Assembly (NCBI GenBank): GCA_014529385.2
Contig: CM043942.1
Coordinates: 60,403,684-60,467,683 of the forward strand
Source: Adiantum capillus-veneris
Taxonomy: Eukaryota > Streptophyta > Polypodiopsida > Polypodiales > Pteridaceae
Reading direction: 5' to 3'
Length of the DNA: 64,000 bases
Position 1 is the first letter of the stretch, and each line of letters starts with the position of its first letter. Shown piece after piece: positions 47,065-58,791 of this stretch. A model generated the notes under the pieces. It worked only from the letters and a program-made list of their open reading frames with translations, made no database searches and was not told the origin of the DNA. A program made the position numbers and the translations under genes.

Positions 47065-49950
47065 ATGTCAATATCCTTGCTAGGAGAGCAATTGAGTGCT
47101 CCTAAATTAACGACCACTAAGGTTCAACCCATAGAGATCCACATTGCATCTAGTTCAAAGGACACCCCTAGCACCTCAATCCTAGATGGAGTGTTCCTAA
47201 ATGAGAACTGGGAGTACGAACTACAAATAAAAACTCTAACCGACTTATACACAGGTCACACCTATCACGTGGGTTGTTTAGATGTCCTACAATCCACAAC
47301 GGGTGCTACTAGTGTAGAGGATCAACAACAAACAGTTTGTGAGGTCATCCATAGGGTTATTGAGCTAGAGAGACAGAACAAGGGGATTCACATGCCTTCA
47401 ATGGGTCTCATGAGATTCTTGGATATAGGGAAGGCTAAACAACCAACCTTATTGCAAATGGAGACTCCCTTGATAAGTCCAATGGATCCTCCATATGTTG
47501 TTTTTCCAGGGGTCTCAGTGCAATCTAAGCCCACAAGTGATAGCTTTAGTTTCCCAAGTCTATCTCATCTTTCCCTTGATGACACCATGGCTACCATGCC
47601 TACCCCAGTGATGGGCATGCCAAGAAACACACCATGGACCTCTTTTATTAGTAAAGCACTGCTACATGGTAGCTCAATGCCTGCAACAATACCTACAAGT
47701 GTGTACCAATCATATACACCTATGGATCCTTGTACTCATGTAGCTCCTACCCCTCCTATTGTTTCAACAACCTATGATCCACAACCACAACACCCAAGCT
47801 CTTATTTCAATGGGACCATACCGACTAGCATTAGCATGTCACATGTGTTTTCTGCTATGCCTAGGGCCACTCATATGAACTTCGGGCCACCACATGGCAC
47901 AACACCGTACCAAACTTGGAACCCAAGGGCTTCCTATGCGCCAAGCCCAATGCCAATACCTACTCCATATGTAGTCTTTGGAGCACCTTCACCCACGATG
48001 CCTGCTCACTTAGGTGACTTGGCAACATTTGCTCAAGCTATCGGACAATATATTGTTGAGAATATGTGTAACACGCGTGATAGAGAGCCAAAATGTAAGG
48101 TAGTACAAATAGTCAAGCTCACACAAAAATTTAGTGGAGACGGGGATGTGAGAAAGCATATTGAAGTGTTTGAACAACTACGCAATTCTCTAGGATAACA
48201 CAATGACCTGCATAACAGTAATTCTTTAAGCCTAACCTTAAGTGGAAAGGATGGGTATTGGTATAGAACCCTAAGGGTGGAAGAAAAAATGATTTACCCT
48301 ACTCTTAGGAGAATATTCTTAAAAGAATACATACGAGAGGGAGTGCTTGGGGTGTAGCATCTGAGCTCCAGAAAGCCCAACAAGAGGAAGGAGAGTCCGT
48401 GAGAGACTTTACTAATCGCTTGAAGCATTTAAATTCTCGTTGTAATCCAAATGAGCACTTTAATAATTACCAATTTCTTGATAGATTCATTAGGGGATTA
48501 CGACATGAGGATATCTACAATGGCCTAGTCATTAGAGGTATCACCACTTGGGAAGTAGTCACCATCAATGCAATCCAATTGGAGGATAATTTAATGATTC
48601 AAGGAGAAAGAATGTCTCTTGAGCCTAAATCTACTAGCTCGCAAGCATCGGGGCATCAACCAATGACCCTAAAGCCTATTGCTAAGGAGCCAAAGATATC
48701 TGGGATTAATTTATCAAATCTCACCAAGGCCATTTAAGAGAGTATTAGAGAAAATCGTTCTCCGCAAAGCAATCATATGTATCCAAGAACAATGGTGCTC
48801 AGTATGCTATGGTCCGCATAGTACCGGTGAATGCCCTACTTTTAAAGTAAAATTCAATGGGAATTGCAATGCCTGTGTGGGAGGTATGTTCATCAAGCTA
48901 AGGATTGAATAATATTTAAGCGCGCAATGGCCAATAAACCAACCTTAGCATGGACGGACACACCTCGAGTGCCTGCATTGATGCCAGCCCCACCTCTTGA
49001 ACAAATGTCACAACACATGGTCCCTAGGGTCCAAAATGTTGTTCAAACAACACCCTTACCACCTCTAGTGCTAGGACCACACCCACCACATCCGAGAATC
49101 ACTTCTGTGAATCAAGTGGGTTGTGAGTCATCTATTGCTTGTTTGGAAGGCTGTGAAGAAGATATAGACCCTAATATTGCCTAGGAATTGATGCACTTGA
49201 AGAAAGTCCACAATATTACATGGAGGACTATTGGGGATAAGTCAAACCTATCTATTAAGTAGCTGCTCTTGCGGCAAGAGGCCAAAATATCCATTACACT
49301 ACCAAGAGACCACCTCTTCAATGCTATGAGTGTGGAGGTTCACATCGTGTAGCTGAGTGTCCTATTAGGCTACAAAATAATTCTACACGAATGCAAACCA
49401 ATCAAGTGAGCAAATCTACAATGCCGATACTCATGTGTAACCGATGTGGCATAGATCATTTGATTTCCCAATTTCCGAATAATCCAAATGCACCAAAGAT
49501 CACTCCATTAAACTTGATTGAGGTTACTGAGGAGCTATCACAAAGTACACCTATGGTACTAGTAAATGTACTCACACGATCAATGCTCCAAAAACAAAAT
49601 TATATTCTTGAAGAAAGAGACATAGCATCAATTGCCCAATCTCTAAAGAAGAAGAAAACACCAAGGAAGAGATCGCAAAAAGCAATGAAGTCAGATCCTA
49701 GTTCAAAGACCAACATAGGGACTGGTGACGACCTCGTATATATGACGATGCTGAAGAGGATTTTGATTCAAGTGAAACCATAGAGATCAAAACGACCACT
49801 AAGAAAGAAACTAACAAGGAAGATCGTCCCAAACCCTACAGAGGAGATCGAGCGGGTCAAGCAATTAAGGAGTTTGGTAGAAGATACCCAAAGGGATCTA
49901 GAACCAGCACCTAGGAAGATCCAAATTACAGACACATTGTTCCCTAAGTA
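47065..49950 (+). pseudogene. gag: A1 gag (several frameshifts)
   Basis: An ATG at 47065 opens a 377-codon frame. It has an N-terminal region, a long Pro/Ser/Thr/Met-rich middle (about residues 140-330), and the start of the gag core (QKFSGDGDVRKHIEVFEQL). After breaks, the core continues with WYRTLR (about 48258) and RRIFLKEY, then 48399-48737 (FTNRLKHLNSRCNPNEHFNNY, FIRGLRHEDIYNGL). Knuckle-like motifs: CSVCYGPHSTGEC (about 48796), CYECGGSHRVAEC (about 49323) and CNRCGIDHLISQF (about 49436, last Cys lost). A Lys-rich stretch follows near 49640-49700. Frames change at least four times. G4 interrupts at 50116. Confidence 0.75.
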
Positions 49951-50119
49951 ACAACAACCTCACAAAGTCCATAGACCCCTAGCCATACCTAGTGTTATCC
50001 AAGAATAAAGTGTCTTAAAGTCATGGGAAAGTGGGCGTACTCACTTCTTTTTGGAAAGAATGTTTACAGAGGGACTACCTAACCCTATCAAAGAAATGGA
50101 GATCCCATCTTCCCTACGT

Positions 50120-50140
50120 CAAGGGTAAAGCCCAAAAATA
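50120..50140 (-). other. Extra 21 bases beyond the G4 3' LTR end
   Basis: In the element's direction TATTTTTGGGCTTTACCCT, then TG, follows the usual LTR end CGACA. The first 19 bases equal the sequence after the 5' LTR (58163-58145). It therefore includes part of the primer-site region and directly abuts the ACGT target copy. Confidence 0.7.
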
Positions 50141-50340
50141 TGTCGAGAAATTTGTAGTCTTGCCAGGAAAGCACCGGGCTTATGGCTGTGAGAGTTTGTG
50201 AGAGAACTCGACAAAAAATATATGAAGGAGTTAAACCATAGATGCCATGAAGACTAGGGTTTGGAAAGAAGTACAATCAAAGAAGCCCACCCATTCTCTC
50301 TTGCACTCACACGCACAAAGAAAGAACACAAAAGAAAATG

Positions 50341-50553
50341 TCAAAATAACACAAAGACGAAAACATCAAGGCTATGGTCATATCGTATCATGGGTAATAT
50401 GAAAGGGTTAACAGATGAGTTAATGGCATTCAATCTTGGCTGCCCAAATAGGCTACGAATTGTTCTTTGGAATTGTAGTTTTGTGCTTACCATAATATAT
50501 ATATTTTGTCTAGTGATTGGGATTAATTGTGTGTACAAATCCTCTTGGTTCAT
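50341..50553 (-). CDS. sORF-B in G4 3' LTR
   Basis: An intact 70-codon copy with the family signature (STKLQFQR, LFGQPRLNAI, NPFILPMIRYD, SLDV). Its ATG overlaps the stop of sORF-A. Confidence 0.7.
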   Translation of the reverse strand: MNQEDLYTQLIPITRQNIYIMVSTKLQFQRTIRSLFGQPRLNAINSSVNPFILPMIRYDHSLDVFVFVLF

Positions 50554-50768
50554 AGCAAGATAACTATGCTTACGTCAAAAGAAAAGTTATAGTCTATGAG
50601 AGGTAGTATGATGGGATCCGGTGATAGAAGTATTTCATTGAGCCTTTCTGGGCCAAAGAGAAACACTATACGTTGTTGAAAGTGTATTTTACGGCTAATC
50701 CATACGTTAATTCTAATAGATCGTACAGAGTGAAAGCGATAGAAATTATCATCATGTGGGTTATTCAT
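50550..50768 (-). CDS. sORF-A in G4 3' LTR
   Basis: An intact 72-codon copy with RKIHFQQRIVFLFGPERLNE. At residue 16 it has Arg (CGA), where the 5' LTR copy has TGA and G3 has Gln. Confidence 0.7.
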   Translation of the reverse strand: MNNPHDDNFYRFHSVRSIRINVWISRKIHFQQRIVFLFGPERLNEILLSPDPIILPLIDYNFSFDVSIVILL

Positions 50769-52205
50769 CTAGGATAGTATGTGAGAAATGTAGATATGAG
50801 AGAAGTGAAGAGATGAGAAGTTTCCCTCCCAAGCCCTATTCTTGCCCGTAGGCAATAAGGATACTGCGGGGAGAGATGTACCTGTAGCAAGAGAACCTAG
50901 AGAGGATGAATTACTAAGAATGAGAGAGATAGGTTTGGTTAAGGAGATGAGATTAGATACATATATATGTATATGTTGGATTAGAGATGAAAATGAAAAC
51001 AACAAGAAATCAAGAAAACATCAATGTAGAACACATCTTACTTGAAACCCTTCGGCACCATTATTGATGGGAGAGAGAAGAAGAGTGGATAATTCCACTT
51101 TGATTGATACACCAAGTGCAAGAACTTCTTTGATTAGAGTTGATCTTCCAAGGTTAGCTTGTTGCAAGAATGGCTAGTCTCCCTCTAGGAAAAAGTGTAG
51201 GCTTGGGCTTATGTTAATGGCTAAGTACAATTAGGCATTACTACTCACTCCCTCAAGAATTCCTCTCATCAATGGCTTGAATGCTTGAGTTCCTTCCAAG
51301 GAAGAAGAGGTCCCCTTTTATAGGTGAAGGGAACCCACAAGGGTTTACACAAGAAGAGAGGAGCCAGTGTGAACAGGAATTGGAAAAGTTGGAAATGAGT
51401 TGTCCCTGCATGATGTGGGCAGACTGGGGTCCAGTATTTTGATCATATCTCCTCAACCCTAGCTCCAAAAAAAAAAGTAAAAATATGGACAGAAACTTCA
51501 TCTCATTAGCTACGATTTTGATTTTAAAATCATTCTCCAATTCGGATTGGAACCTTGTGTAAAAAATTCATCAAAATAGGGTCCATTTATGGCAGCAAAA
51601 GTCTTCATGTGGTCTCCTTAGCCTTGACTTTCATTTAATTCCAAAGGACACCTCATGCCATATGAAAGCATGACATTGCTCCTTGACAAAGTTTTGTAAT
51701 CATGCTTGCAATAATGCATTAAAATAAGTGTATCTTTGAAATCATGCCACCTAGTGTCCCACTAGGATTTGATTCTCTCCTAGTAGCTATTTAAAAAGAA
51801 ATATAACAAAAGTATAAAAAATACATAGAATATACATATATTGGAGTTTACCCTAGATATAGGATCTAGCTAGGGTGTGAGATGATAATGAAATAGTAGA
51901 AATAAAGAATCAATTCTTTTTGCCGCAAGTTAAAGAGGCGGAGCTATTGATGCTTTTCCCATAGTATTTTCTGATGGTAAAGTAAGGATATGTTACCCTT
52001 GAGAAAAATAATAGGATGAGATAGAAGGCTTATTATTATACTTAAATATGCATATGTACACTATAGGAAATATAATTATGTATCTAAAAAAATACAAGAT
52101 AGATCTTGTAGCATGCGTTCCCACTATGTACGTGTCACAGCACGACATCCACCCTCTCTAAACCTGCACATCCTCCGATATGTGCCACATTGTCTCCTTG
52201 TAAGA

Positions 52206-55200
52206 TTAGACCTCTTGTACATCTTCCTTGTCTTCTTCTTCACTGGATGATTCCAGAGCTTCATGTTCACTTTGATCTTCACCTGTGTTTTTCTCTTCTT
52301 TCTCATCCATATCTTCTAGATCATTGTCTCCTCTTCTCTTAAACATTTTAATCCTTTTTCCTGCAATGGGAATCTTTACTTCTGTACCATCTAGTTCAGA
52401 CAAGCTGTAAGTAGCATTTTCATGCACATGCTTTACAACATACGGTCCAAACCATCTTTTTGAGAACTTACGCATGACTGTGTGCTGGTTATCAAGGCTA
52501 CTATCATACACTAAAACCCAATCACCTTTGTCAATTGCTTTGCTCCTGAGTCGATGTCGCTTATCAAAATAGTCCTTGTTTTTCAACCTTGCATTTTTGA
52601 GTCGTTCTTTTGCAGCTTCAATGTCTCCAGGTCTTCTCTCTAGCTGCCTTATACGCAGTGCAAGGAGATCTTCCCTACTAAGCCCCTTTTGCCAAGGTAG
52701 TACATTCCATGTGGGAATTGTATCCTCAATCGGCATCAATGGCTTTTAACCATGCATTAGCTCCGCAGGCATGTTGCCAGTTACTGAGCTATGTGTTGTA
52801 CGATCAGCCCATAAAGCATATGGTAACAATTTTGGCCACTCACCAACTCTTCCTTCGCAAGCCTTGGCCAAAGCTTTGATGATAGGAGGATGCCCTCTTT
52901 CACTCTTTCCATTGCCTTCAGGGTTGTAAGCTGTAGTAAGAGAAAGATTGATCCCTAATCTAGAAAAGAACTCCCTTGCTTCTTCGGCATCCAGTTCACC
53001 TCGATCTGCAGTGATTTTTCCCACACAACCATAACGGCAAATCACCTCATCAAGAAGGAATTTGCACACAGCTTTTGTGGTCTTAGCTCTTAATGCTCTT
53101 CCTTCAACCTGGTTAGTTAGGTCCTCTCGTGCAAGAACCAAGGATCTCATCTGCCAGAGTCCTAAAGGCATCGTGACTAGATCCAGAACCCATTTATAGT
53201 GCATGGCTAGTGGATATGTAGGATGCAATCCATCACGATGTTGAACATTTGAATACATTTGACAAGTTACACATGACTCTACAAACCGAGATACATCTTT
53301 ATACATACCCTTCCACCAGTATTTTTCTTTCAACTTGGAGAAGGTTGCCCACACACCCCTGTGTCCAGCCCATAGACTCTCATGAAACTCTTGCATGAGC
53401 TTTACTTGAGTCTCTTTTTTACATATAACCCGTTGTGGTGTAGCACCCTTTTGTTTAGGATGCTTCCACAAGTAACCATCCCTTAAAAAGTACCCATATG
53501 CTTTCCTGCGTATCCTCTTGAATTCTTGTTCAGACCAATCATCCTATTTTGTTAGAGTATTCAAGTACCTTCCAATAGAAATCCAATCACCTTCATAAAG
53601 ATCTTTCAAGAACAATTCAAGTGAATTAGTCATGCAGACATTGTTACCTTTGACATGAGAGATAGAATAGAATTTTGTGCCTACATCATCTCCCTCATCA
53701 ATCATTTGTGACTCATCTTCATACCTTGCCCTTGATAGCATATCTGCCACTGTATTGTCTTTACCTGCAATGTGCTTAAACTTCAGATTTAAGGACTTAA
53801 TGTAGGCAATCCACCGCAACATAGCAATGTCTGGTGTTGAGCAGCTTGTAATCATCCCAAGAAGTGGTAGACAATCTGTTTCTACAACCACACATGCACC
53901 AATTAGGTACTCTTTCCCACTTTTCAAGGCTGTAACCATACCCCATAACTCTCTCTTTATCTGTGGATAGTTTCTTTGGCGAGCACTTAGTACCTTTGCT
54001 CCAAATCTTACCACATACCTGTGTCCTTCTTTGTCATCTTGCCCTATTGCCCATCCAATCCCTGTAGGATTGGTATCTACTGTCACAATCACTGGCCTTT
54101 GACACTCATAGTCTACCTTTCTCAAAGTTGTTGCTGACTGGAGCAACTCCTTTAGCTTTTTCATGGATTTTACATGTGCTTCTGTCCATTTAAACTTCTG
54201 ATTCTTTCTAAGTAGCTGATAAAGAGGATCAGCTACATGTGCATAATGTGGAATCCAAATAACATAGAAGACACATGCTCCCAGAAACCTTTTAACCTCA
54301 GTGATTCTAGTGCATGTTTCTTTCATTCTTTGGATGGCATCTACCTTTGATGGACAAGGTTTCCTACCATATGGCCCGCACATGTGCCCCACAATGAGCA
54401 CTTCTTTGACACCAAACATAGACTTTTTCCCTGACAATGTAAGATTCACTTCTTCCAACCTAGACAAAATTTTATCACAATCATTTATGTGATTTACCAC
54501 AAACCTGCGACATACCTTGAGATCCAAAGCTTCATCTTTGTCACCTTCTTCACATCCTTTGATAGGCAAATCATCAATGAAAGGCATTGTGATTTGAGGA
54601 ATAAAGTCACGTAAGACCTTATTCATCCCATTCATCATATGTGCAACCGAGTTGGTTGCTCCCTGTGGCAAGGTACACATCCTTACCAAACCCAAAGGTG
54701 TCCTCATGGTTGTCAAGTCTCTGCTTTTGATTGCAAGCTAAAATTGATCATACCCTGAGTAGAGATCCCCCATTGAGTAGATTGCCCTCCCTGCAAACGC
54801 CTCTGCAAATTCATCCACAATTGGACCTGTACCTACATTTCTAATTGTCACCTTGTTCACTGGTTGCATATCTTGGATGAAGCGTAGAGAACCATTCTTC
54901 TTTGGAACTGTGAACCACTTATTTGAGTATGGAGCACAAGAAGCCTCCAAGATTCCCATTTTGATTTTCTCATTCAGTAGCTCTACTGACTTTGGCAAAT
55001 GAGCCTTTGGAACCGGAATAGGCCGCAGATTCCAAGGCACATGAGGTATTGTGAAAATTACCATAGGAGCTACAATATAAGGATCAACACATCCTATCTC
55101 ATGTGGCTCAAATGCAAAAGCCTTACCATGCTTTGAAAGCATTTCTTTGAAGCACTTTGTCTCCTCCTGTGTTAGAAACTCCTTGCAACCAATCTGCAAC

Positions 55201-55757
55201 TCTTGAAAAGACTCCTTTGTGAAGGTATGCCCGATCTGTTTAGGATTCCGCAAACTTGGTTGTAAAGAAGCCTGTTCAATCTTTTCCCTGTTGTTGGGTG
55301 GTAAGGGCGAAGCTACTGGTTTCACCTTCTTTGCTACACTCTTGTATTTAGTTTCAACATGGACTTCTGGGCCAACTGTTTGTCTTTCTTTAAAGGCTTC
55401 TATTACTTGATACATTTCCATAGAGCAAACTTCCACAACTTCATTTTCAAGATGCACACTAGACCTCATTATAGAATCAAGCTCACCCATAGTATCTACA
55501 AAAGAAACTTGTTCACACAAACCCAAAACATTTTCAGTAGGCTTTAGCAACCCACTCTTTTTCATGCCTATTTGTACATTATGCACATAATGCCTCTCAT
55601 ATCTCTTCAAATCTTTAAGTTTTGTAAAACATACTGATCCATTCCTTGTTACCAAGGAGCTCATCGAGAAAGTTTCACCTATTTTTGGATCAAGCGAGAC
55701 CCTTTTTCTTTCTGTACCACTGCAATCCCGTTTTACAATGGTACTTGGCCAAAACCC
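52206..55757 (-). pseudogene. pol: G4 pol: RT, RNase H, integrase (three stops)
   Basis: In the -1 frame relative to gag-protease and open back through the frameshift site. Domains as in G3: VPKAHLPK, FTVPKKNGSLRF, DLYSGYDQF, MRTPLGLVRMCTLPQGA, MPFIDD, RNase H (VDTNPTGIGW, ETDCLPLLG, DNTVADMLSR), integrase HHCC, D, D, E (GKSERGH), and an acidic C terminus ending 58 bases before the LTR. Stops: TAG 54738-54740, shared with G3, between DLYSGYDQF and LAIKSRDL; TAG 53544-53546 (G3 CAG); TAA 52746-52748 (G3 CAA). No frameshift besides the programmed one, so this is the better-preserved family member. Confidence 0.93.
55714..55757 (-). promoter_or_regulatory. -1 ribosomal frameshift signal, G4 protease/RT junction
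   Basis: Minus strand: heptamer GGGTTTT (55757-55751), spacer GGCCAA (55750-55745), stem GTACCATTG (55744-55736) with CAGTGGTAC (55722-55714), zero-frame TAA in the loop. Only the loop differs from G3, by one base; the stem is unchanged. Confidence 0.8.
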
Positions 55758-58108
55758 ATCATTTCTCTATGATCATGAAACTCTTTGCTCACCTTTGGTA
55801 GAGGATATTCTCTGAGGTTGTCACGATTTCTTTCATGGTTTACACAAACTGTGAGGAATTGGACAGCACGTTTACCATCTTTGCTACGTATCCTAGCATA
55901 TGCTGAACCATCGTCCATTACCTTTGTTTCCATTCGAACTCCCACAATGTAGGGCTGTCCAAGGATGAGATGATATGAAGATGTATCCTGTACAAAGAAG
56001 TTTTGGTCAATCTTTACATCACCTATTGTTACCTTCACACCTGGACATGCTGCATACAATTCACCGGATGAATTGTTTGCCAATTTTACCATCCAGCCAT
56101 GATCTGTGTCCATCGGCCATTTGCACTTGTTGTAGAGACTCTTTGACATTATGTTTATTTCTGAACCATGGTCAATCAAGGCAACAAATGGCTCTTCAAG
56201 ATCACCTACCTTGACCAAAGTTTCTGTAGTAGCCCTTGCCCAATGACTTCGTGAATAGTAACTCCTAGGAATATCTTCAAGTTCTTCATCATCATTTGAG
56301 AAATACACTTGCTTTACTCTCCCACTAGATTGGTAGCATCCTACCATAGCTCCATCATTCTCCTTATTTTGCAGTTGCATCCCTTGTGTCTTTGAGGTTT
56401 CCCCTTCAACCTGTAGACGAGAAACTTCAACAAGGGTTTGCCTCTTTCTCTTGATGATGTCAATGATCTCCTCATGGAATTCACGCTTTGCAATGCCAAG
56501 AACTTCTCCCAGAGTAAACTCAATCTTGCTATTCAAGATCCTTTCCTCCAAGACTTTCTTTAAATCTGTAGCAACCTCAATATCAGATTGTAGTTTATAA
56601 GTTGGGCCTTTTGTCTTACCTTTCGTTGGCTCTTTCTTCTTTCCTGTTGTAGACTCCGCCATGAGTACTTCAGGTGGAGATGCTCCTTGTGTTGAGGGTG
56701 TTTGAGAAGGCATTGAGTCGCTTCTTCCCCAACTTCTAGAAGCTCTTTTTGATGGTCCTTCATCAGCATTCTCACGTCTGCGCTTCTCTTCTACAATTGC
56801 CTCATTTTGTTGGCATTTTGTAATGTAGGCATGCACTGACAATGAGTCCACTGGATCATTCCATCCTGTTTCTAGACGTATGCAATCACCTGCTTCATGT
56901 AGAATCTCTTTTGTAAGCTTTCACTTTTTAGCTAATTGCATGACATTTGGCCAAATTTGACCATGATGGTCACTCACTTCTTCATCACAAAAATGTTCAA
57001 TTTTGACTCCATAAGTAGCTGCCTCAACTGAAGAGGTGGCATGCTTGGTTTCCATATCTTCAACTAAGGTTTGTATTCCCCCCTTCCCAAAGTTAGTTCT
57101 CAAGGGTAGACCTGTTTCTCTTAAGTGGATTTTACCATCCTTAAAAAAGACAACATCTTTTGACAAAGCATCACTAAAATCATCACAATCCCTTCTTACA
57201 TGGTTTGTACTATCACACCAAATACATCTATTAACAAACCCTTCTTTGGGCTGTTGTCTTTGCCTAGGAAGTGGCCCTGATGGTTGGCCTTTTTCTTCAA
57301 GCTTTGCAAACTTCACCTTCAAGTCACGCATTCCCTTCACAAGCTCATCTAGCATGGACTCATCAAACTTAGGAGCGATAAAAGTAGGCTTTACCATTTT
57401 GTCAGAAGTTGAGGTGGAAGGACTTGTAGTGTTTACTATCATCTTGTCCCTTCTTCTTTGTCGTTTGGCAAGCAGTGAGACAGCACCTTCAACCTCATTC
57501 CAGTCGGTCTTTAGTCCTTGCTCAGCATCTTCATCTTCAAGAAGAAGCTCCAAATTTTCTTGAAACTCTTTACCTGCAGCTTGTAAGAAAAGATCTGTCT
57601 TCTCTGCATCTAGTGTGGCCCTTTCTGTCCTAGTGATTTGTGCATAGCGTCGCTCAAATTCCCAAAGTAGCTCTGTTATTGATAGTCCTTGCTTTGGCTT
57701 GACTACCCATTCTAAGAATGTCCTTTTGGTCACTCTCTCAGAGTCCTCCATGAAATATTCCTCCTTTAAAGCTACTTTGAGTTCTTCCCAATTTCTCCCA
57801 TGCCCATCTTTAATTTCCCTAACATGCTCCCTAATTTCTGGAGCAACAACTAGCTCAAAGCTTTGAATCATCTCACCTTCTGACACGCGATGCAGCTCCA
57901 TCTCCTTCACATACTCACGCAAGTACTTGGTTACATTTTTGCCATTGAACTGATCCATTCTGTTGACAACCGCTTGTATGGCCTTCGTTGCTGAAATCTC
58001 CCTTCTTTCAGTAGCATGTTGTTGTTGCATGAACATTGCAAATGCTTGAAACATTTGCATTGTTGCTGGGTCAAAATGCATACCCTGTTGCTCAACATGA
58101 TCACACAT
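55733..58108 (-). pseudogene. gag-pro: G4 gag-protease (one stop)
   Basis: Start ATG at 58108 (MCDHVEQQGMHFDP); the ATG homologous to the first one in G3 is at 58081. One frame to the TAA at 55733, broken only by TGA 56921-56923, where G3 has GGA. Gag core, knuckle CIWCDSTNHVRRDC (about 57215), LRTNFGKGG segment, Lys-rich linker, protease LIDHGSEINIMS (about 56175) and HLILGQPY. D-H-G is present in both family members, so it is a lineage feature and not a recent mutation. Confidence 0.92.
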
Positions 58109-58132
58109 GGTTATCCACAAACTCTCACCCTA

Positions 58133-58158
58133 GCAGATTCGCGTAGGGTAAAGCCCAA
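58133..58158 (-). other. Altered primer-binding region of G4
   Basis: After the 5' LTR, TATTTTTGGGCTTTACCCTA precedes CGCGAATCTG. G3 has TGGTGAACCCGA where G4 has TGGGCTTTACCCTA, while both sides are the same. The part pairing with the tRNA 3' end has therefore changed. Confidence 0.6.
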
Positions 58159-58363
58159 AAATATGTCGAGAAATTTGCGGTCTTGCCAGGAAAGCACCGG
58201 GCTTATGGCTGTGAGAGTTTGTGAGAGAACTCGACAAAAACTATATGAAGGAGTTAAACCATAGATGCCATGAAGACTAGAGTTTGGAAAGAAGTACAAT
58301 CAAAGAAACCCACCCATTCTCTCTTGCACTCACACGCACAAAGAAAGAACACAAAAGAAAATG

Positions 58364-58576
58364 TCAAAATAACACAAAGACGAAAACATCAAGGCTATGG
58401 TCATATCGTATCATGGGTAATATGAAAGGGTTAACACATGAGTTAATGGCATTCAATCTTGGCTGCCCAAATAGGCTACGAATTGTTCTTTGGAATTGTA
58501 GTTTTGTGCTTACCATAATATATATATTTTGTCTAGTGATTGGGATTAATTGTGTGTACAAATCCTCTTGGTTCAT
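58364..58576 (-). CDS. sORF-B in G4 5' LTR
   Basis: An intact 70-codon copy, one residue different from the 3' LTR copy (NSCVNPF against NSSVNPF). Placed in the transcribed leader upstream of gag. Confidence 0.7.
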   Translation of the reverse strand: MNQEDLYTQLIPITRQNIYIMVSTKLQFQRTIRSLFGQPRLNAINSCVNPFILPMIRYDHSLDVFVFVLF

Positions 58577-58791
58577 AGCAAGATAACTACGCTTACGTCA
58601 AAAGAAAAGTTATAGTCTATGAGAGGTAGTATGATGGGATCCGGTGATAGAAGTATTTCATTGAGCCTTTCTGGGCCAAAGAGAAACACTATACGTTGTT
58701 GAAAGTGTATTTTACGGCTAATCCATACGTTAATTCTAATAGATCATACAGAGTGAAAGCGATAGAAATTATCATCATGTGGGTTATTCAT
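58573..58791 (-). pseudogene. sORF-A in G4 5' LTR (premature TGA)
   Basis: Same frame and ends as the 3' LTR copy, but codon 16 is TGA (58746-58744) instead of CGA. This is a C-to-T change at a CpG, typical of methylcytosine decay after insertion. The rest matches the family. Confidence 0.75.

Larger units (their letters stand above)
50141..52147 (-). repeat. 3' LTR of G4
   Basis: A 2007-bp LTR preceded on the minus strand by AGAGAGGGTGGA (52159-52148). TATA at 51322-51316. Confidence 0.96.

Noticed and set aside
47065-48198. Proline-rich 377-codon ORF as a host gene
   Set aside because: It runs into a retrotransposon gag core and knuckles, and follows an LTR and primer site.
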